NCBI GenBank assembly: GCA_964625525.1
Contig: CAZVEE010000102.1
Location: forward strand, 1-11,799
Direction: 5' to 3'
DNA from: CAZVEE01 sp964625525
Lineage (GTDB): Bacteria > Pseudomonadota > Alphaproteobacteria > JAJFIK01
DNA: 11,799 bases
The first letter of the stretch is position 1. Each line of letters starts with the position of its first letter. The position numbers and the translations under genes were made by a program. Under the pieces are notes generated by a model. The model was given only the letters and a program-made list of their open reading frames with translations, was not told the origin of the DNA and did no database searches. Positions 1-6,116 of the stretch are shown here, piece by piece.

Positions 1-177
1 CAGCGTGCCGGTGGGCAGCGTATCGCCATCAAAGTCAAAGGCGTCGGCCGTGCCGGCTTCCACGAAGAACGGCACGCTCAAGGCGCCGGCCGTATCCGTG
101 CGCGTCACGGTCAAGGTGATCGCGTTCGGCGTGGTGTTGCCTTCAGCAAAGCTGAAATTGGTAATCGATAGTGCCAT
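1..177 (-). CDS. Calx-beta-domain protein, N-terminal fragment
   Basis: This is the first 59 codons of a gene that runs off the left edge. It starts at an ATG (177-175) preceded by AGAGGGA, a good ribosome binding site. The peptide begins MALSITNFSFAEGNTTPN, continues through TLTVTRTD, and then has GTADAFDFDGDTLPTGTL. An aromatic-x-E-G-N turn, a T-x-T-V-x-R strand and a later GTA-x-x-x-DFD segment are the pattern of a Calx-beta domain, a calcium-binding immunoglobulin-like fold common in large bacterial surface and RTX-type proteins. There is no N-terminal signal peptide; the domain starts almost at residue 1. By family knowledge that fits secretion by a type I system with a C-terminal signal, but the C-terminus is not visible. 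I infer a secreted calcium-binding, adhesin-like or repeat protein. Domain call moderate, whole-protein function unknown. Confidence 0.7.
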   Translation of the reverse strand, partial: MALSITNFSFAEGNTTPNAITLTVTRTDTAGALSVPFFVEAGTADAFDFDGDTLPTGTL

Positions 178-353
178 GGTCGTTGTCCCTCTAAACGGCC
201 GGCCGCAGCAATGCTGACGGCATGGGCAAATCGCATTGTTTTCGCGGAGCGAGTACCGCTCCTAGATTTCCGCGTGCCGCACGCCCCCTTCCGCGGGCGA
301 CACAAAGACCGTGGGACGCGGCTGAGCAGAGTCGGCCACGCTAGGGCGCGTAT

Positions 354-377
354 GGCGGCGCCGTTTCGGCGCCTGCC
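354..377. repeat. GC-rich inverted repeat (hairpin)
   Basis: Perfect 7-bp arms GGCGCCG (357-363) and CGGCGCC (367-373) flank a TTT loop. The stem extends by GGC (354-356) against GCC (375-377) across a single bulged T at 374. It is the strongest hairpin in the upstream region of the Calx-beta gene. No T-run follows on either strand, so it is not a classical intrinsic terminator. A leader-RNA structure or a protein-binding site is possible. Confidence 0.45.
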
Positions 378-825
378 AGTCGCACAACTTTTATGTCCAC
401 GTCAGGATTCAGGCCTCTCGCGACCTGGTACGCCCCTGTACCCACACCTGCCGCATATAGTGCGGCGAGCGGCTCCAAACGCCACGCGCGCCTTGGCCGC
501 TTCTCTTTATTTGTGGCGGACAGTCAGTCCCTGCCGCCTATCGTTGTTTCCGCTTTGTCTTGAAATGGCACAAACGCCAAGTGCCATCCCACTAGAGGTA
601 CCCATAACGGAAACTATTGAATGGCAGTCAGACTGTCAATCACGGCAGCCTGGAGTTGCAGCACAAAATGGGGTGGAAAAAGGCATTTAAAACGTTGACA
701 TACGGTCGTTTTAGCAGCCCTGAGATGGTGGCCGCGAGGCGCGAGGTGAGTCGCCAGTGGCAAGGGGCACAGCCGCTTAGGGTTGTATCTCTTTGGGCTT
801 AGATGTGTCGCAATATCGTTTGTGC

Positions 826-846
826 ACATCCTCAGGGTGTTTTTTT
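826..846 (+). terminator. Possible weak rho-independent terminator
   Basis: Arms ACATCC (826-831) and GGGTGT (835-840) pair with one T-G wobble around a TCA loop, and the right arm runs directly into seven Ts (840-846). The geometry fits an intrinsic terminator on the plus strand. No recognised plus-strand gene lies upstream, so it would have to end an undescribed small transcript from the 600-825 stretch. For the minus-strand hydrolase gene the A-run comes before the hairpin, so it would not serve there. The stem is short, and chance is a real alternative. Confidence 0.3.
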
Positions 847-914
847 GCTTGCAGAGCACACTCACGCCTTGATGCTCGCGCCGTTAGCCTCGTGCGCACG
901 GCACACACCCGTGG

Positions 915-2255
915 TCACGGGGCATGAACCCGGGCGGCCAGGACCCCGTCCACCAGCGCCGGGATGCCCGCATCCCCATCCAATGTGGCGCCGAGGCGCA
1001 CCACCACCATGTCTGCGCTGGGAATGATGATCGTTTGTTGGCCCTGAAAGCCGCGCATGCTGATGGCGTCATCCGGCAAAGCGTCCTGATTCAGCCAAAA
1101 GCTGAGGCCATACTCGCCCTCTGACCCCGGGGCGGGTTCGGTGGCGTGATCCGGCCAGTCGGGCGCGAACAGAGCATGCTGCTCGCCCGTGACCGGATCG
1201 CCCACAACGCCTCGATCCAGATAGATTTGCCCAAGCCGGGCCCAATCCTGGGCCGTGGCAAACATGTAGGAACTACCGACTAGAGTACCGGTTGCATCCG
1301 GTTCCATGATCGCGGAATAGACCCCCAACGGTTCGAAGAGCCGGGTCCGCAGGGCGCGGACCTGCGTTGCCAGGTCACCGCCCAGATGCGGCTGCAAGGC
1401 ATGCATGGCCAGGACCGTATTGCCGCTCATATACGCATAGGTCTCGCCGGGGGGCGTGCGCTGAGCTTGTCGGGCCGCGAAACAGGCCATGTCCGGCGCT
1501 GTGAACAGCATCTGGGACGTCCGGTCGAAACCGTCATTGGTCTCGGTCAAATCAAGACCACTCGTCATACTGAGCAATGTGCGCAGGGTTTGCGGCGGGT
1601 GGTCCGCAGGCGCACAATCGCTATCAATGGTCGCGTCCAGATCCACGGTCCCTTCTGCGAGCAGGTGGCCCGCCAGAGTGGCGGTGATGCTTTTGGTCAT
1701 GGACCAACCCGGCAGCGGGGTCGCCGCGTCGATGCCGGGCGCGTACTGCTCGGCCACCAACCGCCCCTGATGGAGCACCGCCACGGCCAGGGTGGTGTCA
1801 ACCGTCTCAAAAGCTGTGGCCAGCGCCGCGTCCAGCCGATCCCGATCAAAAGCGATCCCGCGTGCGGTCTCGTCCAAAGGCAGGGGCATGAAGGGCCGTG
1901 AGGGCGGCACTGCCAGTGTTTCATCCACCGTCGCCTGGTCTGGCACCACGGTACAGCCCAGCCCCTCCCGGTAAACCGCCCGCCGACCATAGAGGCCTAG
2001 GGTCGAAACGGTTACGGCCCGATCCCTGACGGTCACGCGCAGCGTGTCCCGCGCGCCTCCCATCAGTGGATCCACATACAGGCTGCGGGCCCGCGCTTCG
2101 TCGAGGCCCGACACAAAGACGAGCGAGCAGATCTGCTTGGCCGCGAGCCCGGTGCCGGATGGCAGGAAGATGCGGTGAAGCGGTGAGATTAGGAACGCCG
2201 CCACGCCCAGCGCGATCACCCCTAAAATACTCAGCCCAATGATCCGACGGGTCAT
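915..2255 (-). CDS. Membrane-anchored serine hydrolase, beta-lactamase/EstB family
   Basis: A 446-residue protein of the serine beta-lactamase-like superfamily (class C, EstB and 6-aminohexanoate-dimer-hydrolase relatives), which cleave esters, amides or peptides through an acyl-serine. The ATG at 2255 follows GGGGGGAGGA at good spacing. Residues 5-24 form one hydrophobic segment after MTRR, so the enzyme is probably anchored in the inner membrane facing the periplasm. Residues 30-130 form an N-terminal region that I cannot assign. The catalytic S-x-x-K is S185-M-T-K188. A LRTLLSMTSGLDL block follows at 224-236, then the second motif Y275-M-S-G-N279, YGLSFWLN at 382-389, and RGFQGQ (401-406) in place of the HxG/KTG motif, as is usual in the esterase-like branch. 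It lies 85 bp downstream of the AraC regulator on the same strand. A role in hydrolysing an ester made by the neighbouring monooxygenase is inference; the substrate is unknown. Confidence 0.85.
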   Translation of the reverse strand: MTRRIIGLSILGVIALGVAAFLISPLHRIFLPSGTGLAAKQICSLVFVSGLDEARARSLYVDPLMGGARDTLRVTVRDRAVTVSTLGLYGRRAVYREGLGCTVVPDQATVDETLAVPPSRPFMPLPLDETARGIAFDRDRLDAALATAFETVDTTLAVAVLHQGRLVAEQYAPGIDAATPLPGWSMTKSITATLAGHLLAEGTVDLDATIDSDCAPADHPPQTLRTLLSMTSGLDLTETNDGFDRTSQMLFTAPDMACFAARQAQRTPPGETYAYMSGNTVLAMHALQPHLGGDLATQVRALRTRLFEPLGVYSAIMEPDATGTLVGSSYMFATAQDWARLGQIYLDRGVVGDPVTGEQHALFAPDWPDHATEPAPGSEGEYGLSFWLNQDALPDDAISMRGFQGQQTIIIPSADMVVVRLGATLDGDAGIPALVDGVLAARVHAP

Positions 2256-2340
2256 GCCGTGGTCCTCCCCCCAATCGTGTTGAGGGGCAGTGTAACGCCT
2301 CAGTCGCGCTTGGCGAGCCGTTTACCTGTGGGGAGCGATA

Positions 2341-3447
2341 TCAGACGGCCGGATTGGTCCGGCGCGCCTGACGCCATTTGAGGGGCGATAATCCTGTCCA
2401 GGCGGTGAACGCGCGGGAAAATGCAGCGGGTTCGGAATACCCCAACCGCTCACTCACGGCCGAGATCGACAGGGCGGTATCACGCAGTAGCGTGGTGGCG
2501 CGATCGGCCTGCACTTGGGCAAACAGGTTGTGATAGGAGACCCCTTCCGCCTGCAACCGGCGCGCTAGGCTGCGTTCCGACAGGCCGAGCACACGCGCCA
2601 CATCCCCCCGCTTCAGGATCGGCGATGCACTCCAAAGCCATCGGGTCACCCGCTCGGCCATACTGCCATCATCGGACAGCAGCAATGACAGATCCTGTGC
2701 GGCCTGCTTGTAACTGCGAAAGGCAAGGCGGTTTGCACGCACTGTTGGGGCACGGAGCATAGCGGCTGGATAGACCAGGCTTGCCCTCGGTGCCTGAAAG
2801 CGCACGGGACAGGGCAGCGCGGTGCTCTGTGGGGTGCCATGCGATGGCGCGCCGTCGGAGGGGGCAGGACATGGCAACGTCATGCGTAAGGGCGGCCAGC
2901 CCGCGCCCATGACATCTTCGATCATGCGCATAGTCGATAGCAGGTCGAGCACCATGGCAAACCCCATGAGCCGGTCGAGTGCTGCGGGCGATACGCCGGG
3001 TAGGGCTGGCGGGTCCATGGCATAAACCATGTGCACCAGATTGCCTTGCTGCTCTATGACGAGGCGCGAGCGGCCCCAGCTGAGTTGCGGATAGGCGAGC
3101 GACACGGTCAAAGCCTCACGCCCCGTGGCCGCGTGCTGCATCGCCAGGCCCAGCAGGCCGAACAGGCTGATGCCAATTTGAGGCGCCAGGGTGAACAGCA
3201 AGCCCACGGGCGACCGGTCGGGTGGCAGATCCTCCAGCATGGCGTGCAACATCGTCACGTCTTGGGTGAAGGAAATGGGAACCCCCGGATGCTCATAGGC
3301 GCTCGCCGGCACGCGGGCTTGCGTCAATAAGGCCCGGGCCCGGGTCTCGGTGACGCCGAGTAAAGCCATCTGGCCCAGGATACCCGCCACGGTACGGCGC
3401 GGCGTGGCCAGATTGGCCCGGGCGATCAGGTCTCGCGGCGTGGCCAT
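2341..3447 (-). CDS. AraC-family transcriptional regulator
   Basis: A 368-residue regulator. I chose the ATG at 3447 because GGAG sits at normal spacing before it, the N-terminal domain begins right after it, and an upstream start would run into the divergent monooxygenase gene. Residues 15-225 match the N-terminal ligand-sensing domain of the OruR-like AraC branch. A Pro/Ser-rich linker with two Cys-Pro steps lies near 192-214. The C-terminal DNA-binding domain has two helix-turn-helix units: VARVLGLSERSLARRLQAEG (283-302) and SISAVSERLGYSEPAAFSRA (327-346), the second being the AraC signature. It is divergent from the flavin monooxygenase across 133 bp, the usual arrangement of an AraC activator and its target. 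The serine hydrolase lies 85 bp downstream. I infer that it senses a substrate or product of the monooxygenase; the ligand is unknown. Confidence 0.9.
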   Translation of the reverse strand: MATPRDLIARANLATPRRTVAGILGQMALLGVTETRARALLTQARVPASAYEHPGVPISFTQDVTMLHAMLEDLPPDRSPVGLLFTLAPQIGISLFGLLGLAMQHAATGREALTVSLAYPQLSWGRSRLVIEQQGNLVHMVYAMDPPALPGVSPAALDRLMGFAMVLDLLSTMRMIEDVMGAGWPPLRMTLPCPAPSDGAPSHGTPQSTALPCPVRFQAPRASLVYPAAMLRAPTVRANRLAFRSYKQAAQDLSLLLSDDGSMAERVTRWLWSASPILKRGDVARVLGLSERSLARRLQAEGVSYHNLFAQVQADRATTLLRDTALSISAVSERLGYSEPAAFSRAFTAWTGLSPLKWRQARRTNPAV

Positions 3448-3478
3448 GGCAACTCCGATCGTGAACAGTATGGCCGAA

Positions 3479-3506
3479 ATTATCAAAAAAACGGCCTGTG
3501 CTGCAA
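3479..3506 (-). promoter_or_regulatory. Candidate promoter of the AraC regulator gene
   Basis: Read on the minus strand, TTGCAG (3506-3501) is followed after 16 bp by GATAAT (3484-3479), five of six bases matching the sigma-70 -10 consensus. The -35 matches in its first three bases only. The spacer contains a T-run. Transcription would begin near 3472, giving a leader of about 25 nt before the ATG at 3447. This is pattern matching only. Confidence 0.35.
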
Positions 3507-3532
3507 TGGTGGTCGGCGTCTTGCGGGCCGCA

Positions 3533-3553
3533 CACTCGCCGCAACGGCGAGTG
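3533..3553. promoter_or_regulatory. Perfect inverted repeat with 9-bp arms in divergent promoter region
   Basis: The arms CACTCGCCG (3533-3541) and CGGCGAGTG (3545-3553) are exactly complementary around a CAA spacer. The repeat sits 27 bp before the monooxygenase ATG (3581) and about 30 bp upstream of the candidate AraC-gene promoter. Perfect 9-bp arms this close together are unlikely by chance in a 133-bp gap. It could be an operator for a dimeric regulator or a hairpin in the monooxygenase leader RNA that affects translation or stability. AraC proteins usually bind direct rather than inverted repeats, so the binding partner is uncertain. No T-run follows on either strand, so a terminator is unlikely. 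Confidence 0.5.
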
Positions 3554-3580
3554 ACCACAGCTTGATCAGGAAACAATAGT

Positions 3581-5083
3581 ATGAACGGGTCCGTCCAATC
3601 TGACCGCACTCCGGCTCCGGCCAGCGAGCATTTCGACGTCCTCATCATCGGGGCCGGCATTTCCGGCATCGGCGCTGCCCATCACCTGAAGGAGCAATGT
3701 CCGGGGAAGAGCTTCCTGATCCTGGAGAGCAAAGAAAGCTTCGGCGGCACGTGGCATACCCACACCTATCCGGGCATTCGCTCTGACAGTGATCTTTATA
3801 CGTTCGGGTATCGCTTTAAGCCCTGGACCGGAAAGCCTATCGCCGAAGGTCAGATGATCTTGGACTATCTGGGTGATGTGATCGCCGAAGACGGCACCGA
3901 TGCGCACATCCGCTATCACCACCGGGTGGAGCGCGCCGTCTGGTCCAGCGATGACGCCTGTTGGACCTTGGACGTTCTGCGCACGGATACCGATGAACGG
4001 TTTCGGGTCTCGGCTCATTTCCTCTGGATGTGCCAGGGATATTATCGGCATGACGAAGGCTATACGCCCGACTTTCCGGGCCTGGAGGATTATCAAGGAC
4101 GGATCGTCCACCCCCAAACCTGGCCCGAGGATCTGGAGTACAAGGACAAGACCGTCATCGTGATCGGTTCAGGGGCCACGGCCGCCACGCTGATCCCCAA
4201 TATGTCCGATGACTGCGCGCACATCACGATGGTGCAGCGCTCGCCAACCTATTTCTGGACCGGCGAGAACCGTAATGAGTTGGCGGATATGCTCCGCTCC
4301 CTCGATCTGCCAGAAGAGTGGGTGCACGAAATCGTCCGGCGCAAGCTCCTGCAAGAGCAAAAAGATATTCATATGCTGGCGAAGGAGCATCCGGAGTTTA
4401 TTCGTGGTGAGCTGATGAAACTCGCCCGCGAGCACCTGGGCGAGGATTTTGACATCGACACCCATTTCAACCCCAGCTATCGCCCCTGGCAGCAGCGCCT
4501 GGCCTATGTGCCTGATGGGGATCTGTTCGCGGCCATCCGGTCAGGTAAGGTTTCCGTGGTGACGGATCATATTGATCGGTTCACTCAGACCGGTCTGTTG
4601 CTCAAATCCGGTCAGCATATCGACGCCGATATCGTCATCACCGCCACTGGCTTCAACTTGTCCGTCTTTGGTGACATTCCCTGCATTGTGGACGGTGAAG
4701 CGGTGGATTTTTCCAAATGCTGGTCCTATCGCGGCGTGATGCTGTCGGGTTTGCCCAATTCAGCGGCCGTGTTCGGCTATCTGCGCACCAGCTGGACCAT
4801 GCGGGTGGATCTGATCGGCGATTTCGTCTGTCGGTTGCTGAACACCATGGACGCCAAGGGCGCGCGCATCTGCCTGCCCACCTTGCGCCCGCAGGATCAG
4901 GGCATGACCCCGCGCCCTTGGATCTCTGAACACGACTTCAACGCCGGATATCTCCAGCGCAGCGTCCATCTCCTGCCTAAACAAGGGGACCACGAGCCTT
5001 GGGTCTTTGTGCAAGACTATTACGAGGAGAAAGAGAGCCTGCCCAACGCCGATCTGGAGGACGGGGCCCTCGTTTATCGCTGA
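3581..5083 (+). CDS. Flavin-containing (Baeyer-Villiger-type) monooxygenase, EthA-like
   Basis: A 500-residue FAD- and NADPH-dependent monooxygenase that should insert one oxygen from O2 into a ketone (giving an ester) or oxidise sulfur or nitrogen. The ATG at 3581 follows AGGA with a 9-nt spacer. The FAD-binding Rossmann motif is GAGISG at 24-29 and the NADPH-binding motif is GSGATA at 196-201. Between them YQGRIVHPQTWP (171-182) is the Baeyer-Villiger fingerprint F-x-G-x-x-x-H-x-x-x-W-P with Tyr for Phe; H177 and W181 are present. FNPSYRPWQQRL (296-307) and TATGFN (354-359) are typical of the EthA branch, whose known members are about 490 residues. It is divergent from the AraC regulator and convergent with the superoxide dismutase gene. 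Expected to be cytoplasmic. The family is secure; the substrate, and Baeyer-Villiger versus S- or N-oxidation, are not determined. Confidence 0.9.
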   Translation: MNGSVQSDRTPAPASEHFDVLIIGAGISGIGAAHHLKEQCPGKSFLILESKESFGGTWHTHTYPGIRSDSDLYTFGYRFKPWTGKPIAEGQMILDYLGDVIAEDGTDAHIRYHHRVERAVWSSDDACWTLDVLRTDTDERFRVSAHFLWMCQGYYRHDEGYTPDFPGLEDYQGRIVHPQTWPEDLEYKDKTVIVIGSGATAATLIPNMSDDCAHITMVQRSPTYFWTGENRNELADMLRSLDLPEEWVHEIVRRKLLQEQKDIHMLAKEHPEFIRGELMKLAREHLGEDFDIDTHFNPSYRPWQQRLAYVPDGDLFAAIRSGKVSVVTDHIDRFTQTGLLLKSGQHIDADIVITATGFNLSVFGDIPCIVDGEAVDFSKCWSYRGVMLSGLPNSAAVFGYLRTSWTMRVDLIGDFVCRLLNTMDAKGARICLPTLRPQDQGMTPRPWISEHDFNAGYLQRSVHLLPKQGDHEPWVFVQDYYEEKESLPNADLEDGALVYR

Positions 5084-5097
5084 TCTTCTGGGGCGCA

Positions 5098-5210
5098 GCA
5101 CAAGATCGTCCGGCTCCCGCTGAGTGCCCATGGTCTAAGCCCGAGGGGCGAGGGGCGGTGCGCTGGCCTGTCCATGAGCGACCGTGAGGGGCACCCGGGC
5201 GATCTTGTGC
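5098..5210. repeat. 16-bp inverted repeat in convergent gap
   Basis: GCACAAGATCGTCCGG (5098-5113) pairs with CCGGGCGATCTTGTGC (5195-5210) over 16 positions. Eleven consecutive pairs (5098-5108/5200-5210) and the inner four or five are Watson-Crick; T5109 with G5199 is a wobble on the plus strand only. A second, nested stem GTGCCC (5124-5129)/GGGCAC (5189-5194) lies immediately inside on the right. The 81-nt interior is GC-rich. It fills the gap between the monooxygenase stop (5083) and the superoxide dismutase stop (5227). No T-run follows, so it is not a standard intrinsic terminator. It may be a 3'-end structure protecting one or both mRNAs, or a structured non-coding RNA. Confidence 0.55.
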
Positions 5211-5226
5211 CGGATGCCCCCAATGC

Positions 5227-5919
5227 TCACGCGATCAGGCGATCGGCCACATAAGACCAGTTGATGAGCCGGTCTACGACGGCGCGCACGTGGTCTTTGC
5301 GCCGGTTTTGGTAATCGAGATAATAGGCGTGCTCCCACACATCGATGCCGAGCAGGGCATTCTTGCCCCGGGCCAGCGGGTTGTCGCCATTCCGGGTGGC
5401 CATAAGAGACAGGCTGCCGTCGGTGTCCTCCACCAACCAGCCCCAGCCGCTGCCAAACACCGCACTGCTTGTATCGATGAGCTGGGTTTTGAACGCGTCG
5501 AATGAGCCGAAGGCGGCATCGATGCGCTGGGCCAGTGCCGGCGGCGGTGTCGCGGGGCCGCCCGGGCGCATTTGCTCCCAGTACAGAATATGGTTCCATG
5601 CTTGGCCCGCCTGGTCGAACAGCGCCGCCTGGTCCCGCTGTGTGGCCGTGCGCACGACAACATCCTCCAGCGACTGTTCAGCGAAGGGCGTGCCCTCGAC
5701 CATCCGGTTCAGAGTTCGGAAATAGCCGGCGTGATGCTTGGCGTAATGCAGCTCAACTGTTTGCGCGGAAATGACGGGCGCCAGGGCCTCCGGCGCATAG
5801 GGCAGCGCCGGTTGCACGAAGGGGCCCGCTGCCAGCACACGGGTCGGCAGGAGGGCAGGAGCCGCCAGGGCGGCGCCAAGGCCGGCCAGGAGTGTCCGTC
5901 GGGAAAGCTGAGCCATCAT
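5227..5919 (-). CDS. Exported iron-type superoxide dismutase
   Basis: A 230-residue Fe/Mn-family superoxide dismutase (superoxide to O2 and H2O2). The ATG at 5919 follows GGAG at 5-nt spacing; a second ATG is adjacent. The N-terminus has S-R-R-T-L-L (R7, R8), a hydrophobic run LAGLGAALAAPALL and an ALA-like cleavage region near residue 30, which is a twin-arginine (Tat) leader. This implies periplasmic location after folding with metal bound. Mature metal ligands are H58 (in ELHYAKHH), H110 (WNH), D193 and H197 (DVWEHAYY). Q106 in GQAWNH and the absence of Gln in the RNGDNPL segment (175-182 region) are the Fe-type arrangement; cambialistic use is possible. GSGWGWLV lies at 156-163. Most bacterial Fe-SODs are cytoplasmic, so the leader is notable. 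It is divergent from selO across 197 bp. Confidence 0.92.
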   Translation of the reverse strand: MMAQLSRRTLLAGLGAALAAPALLPTRVLAAGPFVQPALPYAPEALAPVISAQTVELHYAKHHAGYFRTLNRMVEGTPFAEQSLEDVVVRTATQRDQAALFDQAGQAWNHILYWEQMRPGGPATPPPALAQRIDAAFGSFDAFKTQLIDTSSAVFGSGWGWLVEDTDGSLSLMATRNGDNPLARGKNALLGIDVWEHAYYLDYQNRRKDHVRAVVDRLINWSYVADRLIA

Positions 5920-6116
5920 CGGTCTCCATCTCAAAGGGCATGGCAAGGCGCCAGAAAGGGTGATGCGCACGGTACGCAGGATGTCGAAGACGAGCAAGAT
6001 TGGCGCGGGTAAGAAGGGGCCACACAGGCCTCGACGGTTGGCGGATACACTCGCCACACTTACATCTGGCTCAGTTGTGTCTCTAGGAAAGCCCCGTGGG
6101 GCGCAAGAGGGTGGTG

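Larger units (their letters stand above)
178..914. other. Long intergenic region with scattered hairpins
   Basis: No convincing gene lies in these 737 bp. Open frames here are short, have no recognisable motif, and lack a good ribosome binding site. The region is the upstream sequence of the Calx-beta gene (minus) and the downstream sequence of the serine hydrolase (minus). Its right half (about 560-880) looks less GC-rich than the genes. It contains perfect short inverted repeats: GGAGCG/CGCTCC (246-251/257-262), GGCGCCG/CGGCGCC with a TTT loop (357-363/367-373), GGTAC/GTACC (427-431/438-442), GCCGCA/TGCGGC (450-455/461-466), ATGGCAC/GTGCCAT (565-571/581-587), and the palindrome CGTGCGCACG (891-900). 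Several of these are near what chance gives in GC-rich DNA. Promoter or operator sites for the Calx-beta gene, or a small RNA, are possible but not shown. Confidence 0.55.

Noticed and set aside
559..590. CTTGAAA followed by GCCATCCC as a heat-shock-type promoter
   Set aside because: The spacing between the two elements is too long and the -10-like element is poor; the ATGGCAC/GTGCCAT hairpin overlaps it.
695..724. TTGACA as a -35 box on the plus strand
   Set aside because: No acceptable -10 at 15-19 bp (CCCTGA/CTGAGA), and no gene downstream.
211..865. Several open frames of 60-160 codons on both strands in the 178-914 gap
   Set aside because: No family motif, no good ribosome binding site, odd Arg/Pro-rich composition and mutual overlap; they look like chance frames in GC-rich DNA.
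3448..3669. Longer start for the AraC regulator (442 residues)
   Set aside because: It would overlap the first 89 bp of the divergent monooxygenase, cover the candidate promoter and the 9-bp-arm repeat, and add sequence not seen in the family. GGAG supports the ATG at 3447.
5920..6057. Longer start for the superoxide dismutase (276 residues)
   Set aside because: It would bury the twin-arginine leader behind 46 residues; the ATG at 5919 has a proper ribosome site.
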